This document shows, in pieces, positions 9,773 through 16,100 of a stretch of 64,000 nucleotides of DNA. Made by a program: the position numbers and the translations under genes. The first letter of the stretch is position 1, and each line of letters opens with the position of its first letter. This DNA comes from Halomonas aestuarii (GTDB lineage Bacteria; Pseudomonadota; Gammaproteobacteria; Pseudomonadales; Halomonadaceae). The notes under the pieces were generated by a model. The model was not told the DNA's origin, searched no databases, and saw nothing but the letters and a program-made list of their open reading frames with translations. The stretch spans positions 2,666,001-2,730,000 of the forward strand of contig NZ_CP018139.1 in the NCBI RefSeq assembly GCF_001886615.1. Reading direction: 5' to 3'.

Positions 9773-10302
9773 GCCCTTACCCGACCCCGATGCCGGTTGA
9801 TTCGCACGGCCTGCTTCAAGCAGGCCACCTCCCCATGCCCGCTTCGGCTTTGCATCGAGGCCCTGCGAGCGGCTGAGGTCGGTCAATCTTTTGAACCAGA
9901 GCTCTACGATCTTTTTATTAGTCGCCGTTGATACAACCCGAAGCCATCTTTGCTAACGTAGAGTGATTCGATTTTCGCAGGGATGGCGACGGATATCCCG
10001 CAACGGCCAGGATGGCAGCCCCTTGTGCGCCTTCCTGGCGGTAGCGTGCCCCGGAATCTGGAGTGGCGGCCCAGGCTCGTCAGTTCACGGCCTATAAGGC
10101 GAAGGGCTGATTACGACCCAAAGCAGCCATTCCGGCAAAGGCAGCATGCTCGTTCATCCTTGTTATGCGGCATGCGCGGTGACTGGTGTTATGTAGCCGA
10201 GATGTTCTTAATATTTATGAATTTTAATGGGTTAGGAGGAGGGTGACGTGCAGTACAACATTGTTGAACTTGCATGCGCGTTCATCCGATATCAGACTGT
10301 AC
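9773..10302. other. Non-coding left flank of the integron array
   Basis: About 530 bases with no supported gene. The first 120 are GC-rich like the host chromosome. From about 9890 the composition drops, and 10200-10300 is AT-rich around TTCTTAATATTTATGAATTTTA. An integron integrase gene would be expected here, reading leftward, but no frame approaching 300 codons exists on either strand. An 87-codon open frame at 9983-10246 lacks a ribosome site and a recognisable product. Confidence 0.6.
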
Positions 10303-10322
10303 GCTCTAATACCTGTTAGAGC
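10303..10322 (+). other. attI-like simple recombination site
   Basis: GCTCTAA-TACCTG-TTAGAGC is a perfect 7-bp inverted repeat ending in G^TTAG. Its form resembles the simple core of attI1 (CCTAAAACAAAGTTAGG). It sits exactly where the array begins, 19 bases before the first cassette gene. It lacks the second arm pair of an attC, which is why attI is preferred. Confidence 0.55.
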
Positions 10323-10340
10323 TAACAAGAGTCTCGCCTG

Positions 10341-10997
10341 ATGCAATCAGTTATTAAGCACACAATTTATGTTTTTCTGGTTGTTTTTGCGCTTACGGCA
10401 TTAGCTAGCTTGGGAGCACTGATTTACCTTTGGTATTCGGGAGCAAATGGATCTGGAGTAGCCGATCTTCCCTATCTCAAGTGGTTACTTGGGATAGTTA
10501 TTGCTGAAGTTGTTGGGGTTGTGGTTCTGATTGCCAAGAAAGGGATTAAATATTTGCCTGAAGTAGAAGTGAACAAAACAGAGGTAGAAACCCTAGAGTT
10601 TATGAAGAGATTCATAGATTCAGGGAGTTCTGTGGCAATTGTTAGCAATCGCGTAGCTTGGCTTCGGAAGTCAGAACCCATAAAAGACGCTATTACACAA
10701 ATGGCACGAAATGGAACCTCATTGGAGATCATCACTCCGAATGAAGTGTCCCTGGGTATTCGTGAACCATTAAGCGAAGCTGGCGTTGTTTTCTATATAA
10801 CGGGCGAAGAGATACCTCCGGAAGCTCGCTTTACCCTCGTCGATGGGCATCGAAGCGGAGCGGAAAAGCTGGCCATTGCCCGTGGCGGTCATCCCGATCA
10901 CGAAATTACTATCTTTGATAACAGCTCAGGCCCACAAATTATTGCAATGGCAAAAGACATCGTTCGGAAATCTAAGGCACTTTCTAATGCCTCGTAG
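10341..10997 (+). CDS. Cassette 1, gene a: two-helix membrane protein with cytosolic domain
   Basis: A 218-residue protein. It has two N-terminal membrane helices (about residues 8-31 and 47-66, with LLGIVIAEVVGVVVLIAKKGIKYL ending in a basic cytoplasmic anchor). A roughly 150-residue soluble domain follows, containing FIDSGSSVAIVSNRVAWLR, GTSLEIITPNE, RFTLVDGHRSGAEKLAIARGGHPDHEITIFDN and GPQIIAMAKDI. The soluble part looks like an alpha/beta fold, perhaps related to the PLD-like effector-associated domains, but lacks an HxK motif. I do not recognise a function. It overlaps the next gene by 11 nt, implying translational coupling. Base composition is strikingly AT-rich for this genome. Confidence 0.75.
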   Translation: MQSVIKHTIYVFLVVFALTALASLGALIYLWYSGANGSGVADLPYLKWLLGIVIAEVVGVVVLIAKKGIKYLPEVEVNKTEVETLEFMKRFIDSGSSVAIVSNRVAWLRKSEPIKDAITQMARNGTSLEIITPNEVSLGIREPLSEAGVVFYITGEEIPPEARFTLVDGHRSGAEKLAIARGGHPDHEITIFDNSSGPQIIAMAKDIVRKSKALSNAS

Positions 10998-11694
10998 ATG
11001 GTGTGAGGCTGCTGAACTTAGGCGAAAACAGATCGAATCCAACATCGATCTAACTTTCGTGGAAGTCTTCAAACCGCTTTTTGTGGAGTGGGTTTGTGGC
11101 CTCAAACCAAATCGAGTCATCGAAATTGGAGCGGGTACCGGGCATTTGTCCAAGGCATTGTCGAATCAGTCGTTCTCGGTGACTGCGATAGAGCCGTCGC
11201 CGGGAATGCATAAAGTGGCTAGTGAGGTGTTGGCTGGGGAAAACGTAGAACTTTTGAACTGCTCGTCGTTTGACTTATCCTCTAGTCGGTCATATGACGT
11301 AGCTTTTTCACATTTGGTTGCACATGTAGTTGAGGATCTTTTCGGATACTTAGAGTCAGTTTTTGTCTGTCTCTCTAAAGGTGGGCATTTTGTTTTCTCG
11401 ATTCCTCACCCCTGTTTCTATAACTCATATAAAAACCTCTTTGGCGGTGACTACAATTACATGACTCCGATGAGCAAAGAGATTTCGTTCTCAATTACAA
11501 AAGATCCAAATAACAAAGTATCTGGTGTTCCATATCACCACAGACCATTATCTACATATATCAACGGGATTTTGGAAGCAGGCTTCGCTATCGACAGTTT
11601 CCACGAAACCTACCCACAGTGGGAAGTTCAATTGAAATATGGAAAGCCTTGGGATAACCCTCGGTACTGTGCATTTTTCTGTAAAAAACTCTAA
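10987..11694 (+). CDS. Cassette 1, gene b: SAM-dependent methyltransferase
   Basis: Encodes 235 residues from the ATG at 10987, which lies inside the end of the preceding gene. Motif I is VIEIGAGTGHLSKAL, followed by VTAIEPSPGMHKVASEVL (strand 2 acidic residue), then SYDVAFSHLVAHVVEDL and LSKGGHFVFSIPHPCFY. This is a class I small-molecule-type methyltransferase, close in pattern to Methyltransf_11/25 enzymes. The open frame could extend back to 10843, but that portion is out of phase with the well-formed upstream gene. The stop TAA is part of attC1. Substrate unknown; the coupled membrane protein is the obvious partner. Confidence 0.82.
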   Translation: MPRRWCEAAELRRKQIESNIDLTFVEVFKPLFVEWVCGLKPNRVIEIGAGTGHLSKALSNQSFSVTAIEPSPGMHKVASEVLAGENVELLNCSSFDLSSSRSYDVAFSHLVAHVVEDLFGYLESVFVCLSKGGHFVFSIPHPCFYNSYKNLFGGDYNYMTPMSKEISFSITKDPNNKVSGVPYHHRPLSTYINGILEAGFAIDSFHETYPQWEVQLKYGKPWDNPRYCAFFCKKL

Positions 11695-11765
11695 CAAGGT
11701 GGTCAACGGGACGCCCACTATACTACGCTGCGCTTCGTTGTCGCCCATTACCACTGGCGTTAGCG
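11689..11765 (+). other. attC1
   Basis: It runs from CTCTAAC to GTTAGCG, 77 bp. The arms pair imperfectly (CTAAC...TGGT.A..GGG on the left against the complement of the right arm), as in single-strand-folded attC sites. The central loop holds TACTACGCTGCGCTTCG, which recurs exactly in attC4. Confidence 0.8.
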
Positions 11766-11773
11766 GGGAAAAG

Positions 11774-12652
11774 ATGAATACCCTCTATCACTACACAAGC
11801 CTTAGCGGCATCCTTGGGATACTGCGAAGCCGTAGTATCTGGGCGACGCATGCCTCGTATCTGAATGATTCGAGCGAGTTCTTCCACGGTCTTGATTTTG
11901 CGAAAAACTTGGCCGGTGGCATTTATATGGAGGACGACTACTTGGCGGCGTTTGGGTGGGCAGTACGCCATGGTTTGGAGGCGGTCTCCGCTGACGATAT
12001 CTACATTGCATCTTTCAGTCAAAAGGCGGATCTCCTCAGTCAGTGGCGAGGCTATTGCCCAGCTGGCGCAGGGCTTTGTTTAGGGTTCGAGTTTGACCAA
12101 CTTAAGGAGTTCTGCAGAGCCAGAGGGTACCGGTTGGAGCAGTGCATCTACGAGCACGGTCATCAGGTTCAACACGTTGAGAAGATCGTGACCCAATGCC
12201 TAGAGCGGTTTCCTAAGCCTGCCCTGTCCCGGAGCGAATATGAAAAGCTAGACTCCAAAGGTAAGGTAAATGCAGAAATCGACTATAGCCTTAGTACGTC
12301 TGAAGGACCAGACAAGCCGAAGGCTGATGCCGCGCTCGACTGGCTTTTCGCCGAGATCACTGAGCTTGCGCCACTCTTCAAGAATGAAGGATTTCATGAG
12401 GAGTCAGAGTGGCGCATTGTAGCAAAGGAGCCACGGGAGCCCGTGCAGTTTCGGGCAAGTCCGTCTTATCTGGCTCCGTACGTAGAACTCGGGGTGCTCT
12501 CCGGCGCTGGAGTGTCCGCGCTGCGTGAAGTTATAGTAGGTCCCAATCCCAATCAGCCTCGTTGTGAATCGTCAATCAGGATGCTATTGGATTCGTTAGG
12601 ACTCGAAGACGTCGAGGTAAAAACGTCTCCTTTGCCATTTAATAGTTGGTGA
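11774..12652 (+). CDS. Cassette 2: DUF2971 domain protein
   Basis: Encodes 292 residues from the ATG at 11774, nine bases after attC1, with a GGGGAAAAG ribosome site. The N-terminus LYHYTSLSGILGILRSRSIWATHASYLNDSSEF is the typical opening of DUF2971 proteins. It also has IYIASFSQKADLLSQWRGY and a late EESEWRIVAKEP block, both conserved in that family. The conserved H/Y, S/N-D and E residues resemble ADP-ribosyltransferase-like active sites noted for this group, but activity is unproven. DUF2971 genes are often found on islands and near defence genes. The stop lies three bases before attC2. Confidence 0.85.
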   Translation: MNTLYHYTSLSGILGILRSRSIWATHASYLNDSSEFFHGLDFAKNLAGGIYMEDDYLAAFGWAVRHGLEAVSADDIYIASFSQKADLLSQWRGYCPAGAGLCLGFEFDQLKEFCRARGYRLEQCIYEHGHQVQHVEKIVTQCLERFPKPALSRSEYEKLDSKGKVNAEIDYSLSTSEGPDKPKADAALDWLFAEITELAPLFKNEGFHEESEWRIVAKEPREPVQFRASPSYLAPYVELGVLSGAGVSALREVIVGPNPNQPRCESSIRMLLDSLGLEDVEVKTSPLPFNSW

Positions 12653-12655
12653 TGC

Positions 12656-12739
12656 CGCTAACAAGGCCAGGCACGGCGACGGCTTTTTCGTTGCGGCTTC
12701 GCCTCCACTATAGAGCCGCGCGTGCTGGCGGCGTTTAGA
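12656..12739 (+). other. attC2
   Basis: It runs from CGCTAAC to GTTTAGA, 84 bp. The left arm (GCCAGGCACGGCG-CGGC) pairs with the right arm (GCCGCGCGTGCTGGC) with a few mismatches and an offset, the usual attC geometry. Confidence 0.8.
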
Positions 12740-12750
12740 GGGCAAGACAC

Positions 12751-13257
12751 ATGCAGCTAATCCGCGCCACTGTCGATCTTCTTGAGATCACTGCCGTGTT
12801 CCTGCTCGCAGTCGAGGCCATAAAGATCCATAACCTCTCGTGGGTGCGAACTCGAGCTCTCAAGCCACTTCTCGCCTACATAAACCCAACTGTCGAGTTC
12901 GTCGAAGACTATCCACCAGGTGCAACCTTCGTCGAGCGACATGCTGGCAATCTGTTCTTTCTCGGAATCTACCTGTTTGGGTGGCCGGTACTTATTATCG
13001 GAGTCGGGGCCTTCGATGTTTCGCTGTCGTCGTTGGTCACACACACCGTTGCGGGCTGGCTCCTCAGCATTCTTGGAGTGGTCTTTGCACCACTGTTGGC
13101 AGGTGGGATCATATACACGGCACTTGTAAGCATTGTCGACCAGTGCATCCGTGGGCTTAGTTGGGTAGAAGCACATACGCATTCTGGCGTCGTCGGCCTA
13201 CTTGGGTTTGTGCTCTACCTGATTCAGTTTGCAACTCGCCGTGCACTTGCCCTCTAA
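12751..13257 (+). CDS. Cassette 3: small membrane protein
   Basis: A 168-residue protein I do not recognise. It has a hydrophobic N-terminal helix (about residues 7-24), a polar segment with EFVEDYPPGATFVERHAGN, then two or three further membrane helices (LFFLGIYLFGWPVLIIGVGAF, TVAGWLLSILGVVFAPLLAGGIIYTAL and GVVGLLGFVLYLIQF). The ATG lies 17 nt after the attC2 crossover point. The stop codon TAA is supplied by attC3. There are no catalytic motifs. Small membrane proteins are common integron cargo of unknown role. Confidence 0.72.
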   Translation: MQLIRATVDLLEITAVFLLAVEAIKIHNLSWVRTRALKPLLAYINPTVEFVEDYPPGATFVERHAGNLFFLGIYLFGWPVLIIGVGAFDVSLSSLVTHTVAGWLLSILGVVFAPLLAGGIIYTALVSIVDQCIRGLSWVEAHTHSGVVGLLGFVLYLIQFATRRALAL

Positions 13258-13323
13258 CCAGCGCTTGCAGCCGACGGTCCTCGCGGCGTGCGCTCGTCCC
13301 GTGGCTGAAGCGCGACGTTAGGC
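13252..13323 (+). other. attC3
   Basis: It runs from CTCTAAC to GTTAGGC, 72 bp, the best attC of the four. CTAACCAGCGCTTGCAGCC on the left matches the complement of the right arm (CTAACGTCGCGCTTCAGCC) with offset bases that would be extrahelical. GTTAGGC fits the GTTRRRY crossover consensus exactly. Confidence 0.88.
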
Positions 13324-13435
13324 ACTGGGGAGTCATGGCCTGGTCGAATCGTAATGTCCGAGTCTAGTAGGACCTTGCTCACCAAAATCTCTATCCTGCT
13401 AATTCAGGCAATCGGACCACGGTAGGAGGCGCTAG

Positions 13436-14056
13436 TTGAATTCCTCAGGCAAGAAGGGCTATGTAAAGCCACCAGTAAATCCTCACCAAGAGCCTTACGT
13501 GGATGAGCTCAATAGCCTGTTTGAATCACTCCACGAACACGATGACCGAGGCCTGGTCCTGACCATAGCAGCTTTCGCCGAGGATACATTGGAGCTTCTA
13601 TTACTTAACTACCTTCGTGAGCCAAAACAAGCTAAAGAGCTGGTCAACTGCTTCAATGCGCCACTCGGGACATTCTCCGCGAGAATCAAAGCCGCCTATG
13701 TGCTTGGTTTGGTACGAAAGGATGGCTATCAGACATTGGAAATACTTAGGAAGATTCGGAATAGGTTCGCCCATAATTGGGATGGCGTATCGCTCGATAG
13801 GCAGGATATCGAAAGTCTTATTAATCAGTTTTCACCCTCTCGATGGGAAGAGTACGGGGCGGGAGAAAGAGAGACTGGCAAGGCCTCAGGCCGGGGACGA
13901 CTGATAGAAAAAGTCTCTGACGTTTTGATTGACCTGCGCATGCTCGCCAAAACTCTGAACAAGGACGGGATAAAGGCACCGCTGGTAATGGGAGAGATGA
14001 AGCCAGTTAGCGTAGAGTTCGTGGAGGTTGAGCAATTTCCAGATGAGTCATCGTAG
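13436..14056 (+). CDS. Cassette 4: MltR-family protein
   Basis: Encodes 206 residues from a TTG start at 13436, chosen because a strong GGAGG lies six bases upstream and no ATG or GTG fits. The segment RGLVLTIAAFAEDTLELLLLNYL, then FNAPLGTFSARIKAAYVLGLV and EILRKIRNRFAHN (about residues 38-120), matches the MltR (mannitol operon repressor)/YggD family. These are all-helical proteins whose molecular activity is poorly known. The C-terminal third (GRGRLIEKVSDVLIDLRMLAKTLNKDG...) is less typical. Unlike the other cassettes, it has a 118-nt leader between the crossover point and the start codon, room for its own promoter. Confidence 0.82.
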   Translation: MNSSGKKGYVKPPVNPHQEPYVDELNSLFESLHEHDDRGLVLTIAAFAEDTLELLLLNYLREPKQAKELVNCFNAPLGTFSARIKAAYVLGLVRKDGYQTLEILRKIRNRFAHNWDGVSLDRQDIESLINQFSPSRWEEYGAGERETGKASGRGRLIEKVSDVLIDLRMLAKTLNKDGIKAPLVMGEMKPVSVEFVEVEQFPDESS

Positions 14057-14113
14057 GGCTCTTCATGGACGATTCATTCCAGCGTGGTCAGCAAACAAGC
14101 CGCCGCTGGGCAT

Positions 14114-14185
14114 GCTTAACAAGTGCAGGTTGCCGGACAGGTACTACGCTGCGCTTCGCACCTGCTGCAAATGCAAGCGTTATAT
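14114..14185 (+). other. attC4
   Basis: It runs from GCTTAAC to GTTATAT, 72 bp. TAACAAGTGCAGGTTGC pairs with TAACGCTTGCATTTGC from the other arm. The inner CAGGT/ACCTG stem encloses ACTACGCTGCGCTTCGC, sharing 17 identical bases with the attC1 loop. Confidence 0.78.
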
Positions 14186-14321
14186 CAGCATGATCGCAAC
14201 GTCTGCTTCTGTCCGGTTGCTGTCCTCCCCACGCCGACATCCACGTTCCTTCGATAAAGACATGTTGGCACGTTGCCCGACGATCAGGAGGCTAGCCGCC
14301 ACCCCATCGCGTCGACGAACC
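14186..14321. other. Non-coding right flank of the array
   Basis: There is no gene between the last attC and the hairpin. The 11-mer CCGCCACCCCA occurs twice (about 14297 and 14321); the second copy is one arm of the adjacent hairpin. Confidence 0.5.
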
Positions 14322-14377
14322 CGCCACCCCAACAAAAGGGCCCGCGATAATCGCGGGCCCTTTTCGTTGGGGTGGCG
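14322..14377 (-). terminator. Long composite hairpin terminator
   Basis: The core stem AAAAGGGCCCGCG / CGCGGGCCCTTTT has an ATAAT loop. It is extended by CGCCACCCCAAC / GTTGGGGTGGCG with a single bulged base, giving about 25 paired positions. It ends with T runs on both strands, so it can stop transcription from the minus-strand gene 14386-14724 and from the cassette array. Confidence 0.82.
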
Positions 14378-14385
14378 TGGGCGTC

Positions 14386-14724
14386 CTATTCGGCGCCGGC
14401 CGCCGTCTGGAAGTTCGCCCAGGCGTGGTGATAGAGCACACCCGCGTAGCCGTTGCGCTGCATGACCTTGAGGATCTTCGCCGGATTGTTCTCTTCCAGG
14501 GCCTTGTGCAATTTCGCCCGCTGCTCGTCATCGAGGTCTTCGTACCAGTGGAAGGGTGCGCCCTGCGCGTTGCCGTCCTCGGCCCTGCGTAGCAGGTCGA
14601 TCTCGATGCGCCCGCCATGGCGATACAGGATGTCGTACCCCTCCTGCAGCTCGTTAGACGGCACATCGCTGGGTCGCTCGAGGCCTTCCAGCACGTTGTA
14701 GTAGTAATAGCTCAGCGGTTGCAT
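14386..14724 (-). CDS. Hypothetical protein
   Basis: Encodes 112 residues starting MQPLSYYYYNVLEGLERPSDVPSNELQEGYDILYRHGG, not assignable to a family I know. It is acidic and rich in aromatics, with a helical middle (DLDDEQRAKLHKALEENNPAKILKVMQRNGYAGVLYHHAW). No signal peptide or membrane helix is present. A GGAGGAG ribosome site lies six bases before the ATG at 14724, which decides that start over the one 36 bases upstream. It is a single gene with its own terminator. Confidence 0.75.
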   Translation of the reverse strand: MQPLSYYYYNVLEGLERPSDVPSNELQEGYDILYRHGGRIEIDLLRRAEDGNAQGAPFHWYEDLDDEQRAKLHKALEENNPAKILKVMQRNGYAGVLYHHAWANFQTAAGAE

Positions 14725-14871
14725 GTGGCTCCTCCTCCGGGGGGTTGGCCATGGATCCATCCCTGGCGTGCTCTCCTGGTTTCATCCTGCCTCAGCCATG
14801 GCGAGAAGCTCAATGGAAAAATGCACGGTGTCGGTGCGCCTGCGACCCCCGGTCGCGGTAGTGTGCCGACG

Positions 14872-14907
14872 GCCCGATGGCCCCCAGGCGCAGGAGCGCC
14901 ATCGGGC
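14872..14907 (-). terminator. Terminator after the YHS gene
   Basis: A perfect 10-bp stem, GCCCGATGGC / GCCATCGGGC, begins a few bases past the stop codon of the minus-strand YHS gene. There is no clear T tract. Confidence 0.6.
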
Positions 14908-14911
14908 GGGA

Positions 14912-15361
14912 TCACTTCTCGAAGATATCCGGCCAGTGGGCGTCGGCGGCCTCGATGAAGCCGGGAATGTCGCGCTCCCAGCGCCACTGGATGAAGCGGC
15001 TGTAGTTCAGGTAGAGCTTGTCGTCGACGATCTTCCACGCCTCGGGCACCGTCGAGGCGGCCTCCCCACGGGCCGCGGCCCAGGCGCACCAGCCGCCATA
15101 CTGCGGGGCATAGGCCTCGGGGTCGGCCGCGAAGCGGTCGCGATGCTCGGCCGAGGCGAACTGCCAGGTGGCATCACCCCACTCCAGCTGATAGTCGGGC
15201 GAGCCTTCCACCGGCCGGCCCTCGGTGAAGTAGGCCACCGGGTCCGTGCCGCCGATGGCAAGGCCCTCGCGCGTGAAGATGCGCCCGTCGGCCATGGCCC
15301 CCAGCGACCAGGCCAGCCCGGCCACCAGGACGGCGGCCCTCCACCAATTCATACGTTTCAT
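14912..15361 (-). CDS. Secreted YHS domain-containing protein
   Basis: Encodes 149 residues from the ATG at 15361, which has GAGGAGG seven bases upstream. A Sec signal peptide covers about residues 1-24 (MKRMNWWRAAVLVAGLAWSLGAMA). The YHS-type module follows: GLAIGGTDPVAYFTEGRPVEGSPDYQLEWGDATWQFASAEHRDRFAADPEAYAPQYGGWCAWA. These secreted YHS proteins are widespread in proteobacteria and are suspected to bind metal through the conserved Cys and acidic residues. No function has been demonstrated that I can cite. Confidence 0.87.
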   Translation of the reverse strand: MKRMNWWRAAVLVAGLAWSLGAMADGRIFTREGLAIGGTDPVAYFTEGRPVEGSPDYQLEWGDATWQFASAEHRDRFAADPEAYAPQYGGWCAWAAARGEAASTVPEAWKIVDDKLYLNYSRFIQWRWERDIPGFIEAADAHWPDIFEK

Positions 15362-15543
15362 GATCTGCCTCCTCTCGACCCTGCGGTCACAGGGCTCTGT
15401 CGGGCCATGGCCTCCGGCCTTACAGGCGCCATGGCCCGTCCGCGAGGGGCGCGAGAGGGTGCTTCCAGGAAATGGAATGCATTTCCAGATGTTGCCGTTC
15501 TGGGCTATCATAGGGGCCCGATTCCCTGTCCTGGAGCCTTTCC

Positions 15544-15984
15544 ATGAGCTTTACCGTCTACCTCTCCGGCGAGATCCACACCGACTGGCGCGACGAGATC
15601 AAGCGCGGCGCCGAGGCCGCCGGACTCGACGTCGTCTTCACCGCCCCGGTCACCGATCACGACGCCAGCGATGCCGCCGGCGACCACCTGGGCGAGACCC
15701 CCAGCCAGTTCTGGCGCGACCACCAGTCGTCCAAGGTGAACGCCATCCGCACCAAGACCCTGATCGAGCAGAGCGATCTCGTGGTGGTGCGCTTCGGCGA
15801 CCAGTACAAGCAGTGGAATGCCGCCTTCGATGCCGGCTACTGCGCCGCGCTGGGCAAGCCCTACGTCACCCTGCACGGCGAGTCGATCATCCACCCGCTG
15901 AAGGAGGTCGATGCGGCGGCCATGGCCTGGGCCACCACCACCGATCAGGTGGTCGAGATCCTGCGCTACGTCCTCAAGGCCTGA
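15544..15984 (+). CDS. YtoQ family protein
   Basis: A 146-residue cytoplasmic protein starting MSFTVYLSGEIHTDWRDEI. It continues with LDVVFTAPVTDHDASDAAGD, NAIRTKTLIEQSDLVVVRFGDQYKQWNAAFDAGYCAALGKPYVTLH and HPLKEVDAAAMAWATT. This matches the YtoQ family over its whole length. The fold resembles nucleoside 2-deoxyribosyltransferase-like proteins (SGEIH, AFDAGYCAALGKP), but the family has no established reaction. It is a single gene with a strong hairpin right behind it. Confidence 0.88.
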   Translation: MSFTVYLSGEIHTDWRDEIKRGAEAAGLDVVFTAPVTDHDASDAAGDHLGETPSQFWRDHQSSKVNAIRTKTLIEQSDLVVVRFGDQYKQWNAAFDAGYCAALGKPYVTLHGESIIHPLKEVDAAAMAWATTTDQVVEILRYVLKA

Positions 15985-15995
15985 GGCCGGGACAC

Positions 15996-16042
15996 CAGCG
16001 CCCGCGGTCGGCGGCAGGCTCCCTGGCCGACCGCGGGCGCTG
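15996..16042 (+). terminator. Terminator after ytoQ-like gene
   Basis: A perfect 17-bp stem, CAGCGCCCGCGGTCGGC, pairs with its complement across a 13-nt loop. It starts 11 bases past the stop codon. The T tract is poor. Confidence 0.7.
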
Positions 16043-16100
16043 TGCTAGCTTGAAGGGAACCGGCAGCCTCCCTGCCGCTCGCCCCGCGAGGTGATCCTTC

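Larger units (their letters stand above)
10303..14185 (+). mobile_element. Integrase-less integron cassette array (four cassettes)
   Basis: Five + strand genes are separated by four imperfect palindromes of 72-84 bp. Each begins with YTAAC and ends with GTTAG or a close variant (GTTTAG, GTTATA), the hallmark of integron attC sites. Every gene starts soon after one site and ends at or just before the next: two of the stop codons are the TAA inside the attC CTCTAAC. Predicted cassettes, cut at G^TT, are 10316-11759, 11760-12733, 12734-13317 and 13318-14179. The array is clearly poorer in G+C than its flanks. No integrase lies in the window, so it is a CALIN or a decayed chromosomal integron. 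Confidence 0.88.

Noticed and set aside
9983..10246. An 87-codon open frame upstream of the cassette array
   Set aside because: No ribosome site, no recognisable product, mixed composition across its length; treated as non-coding.
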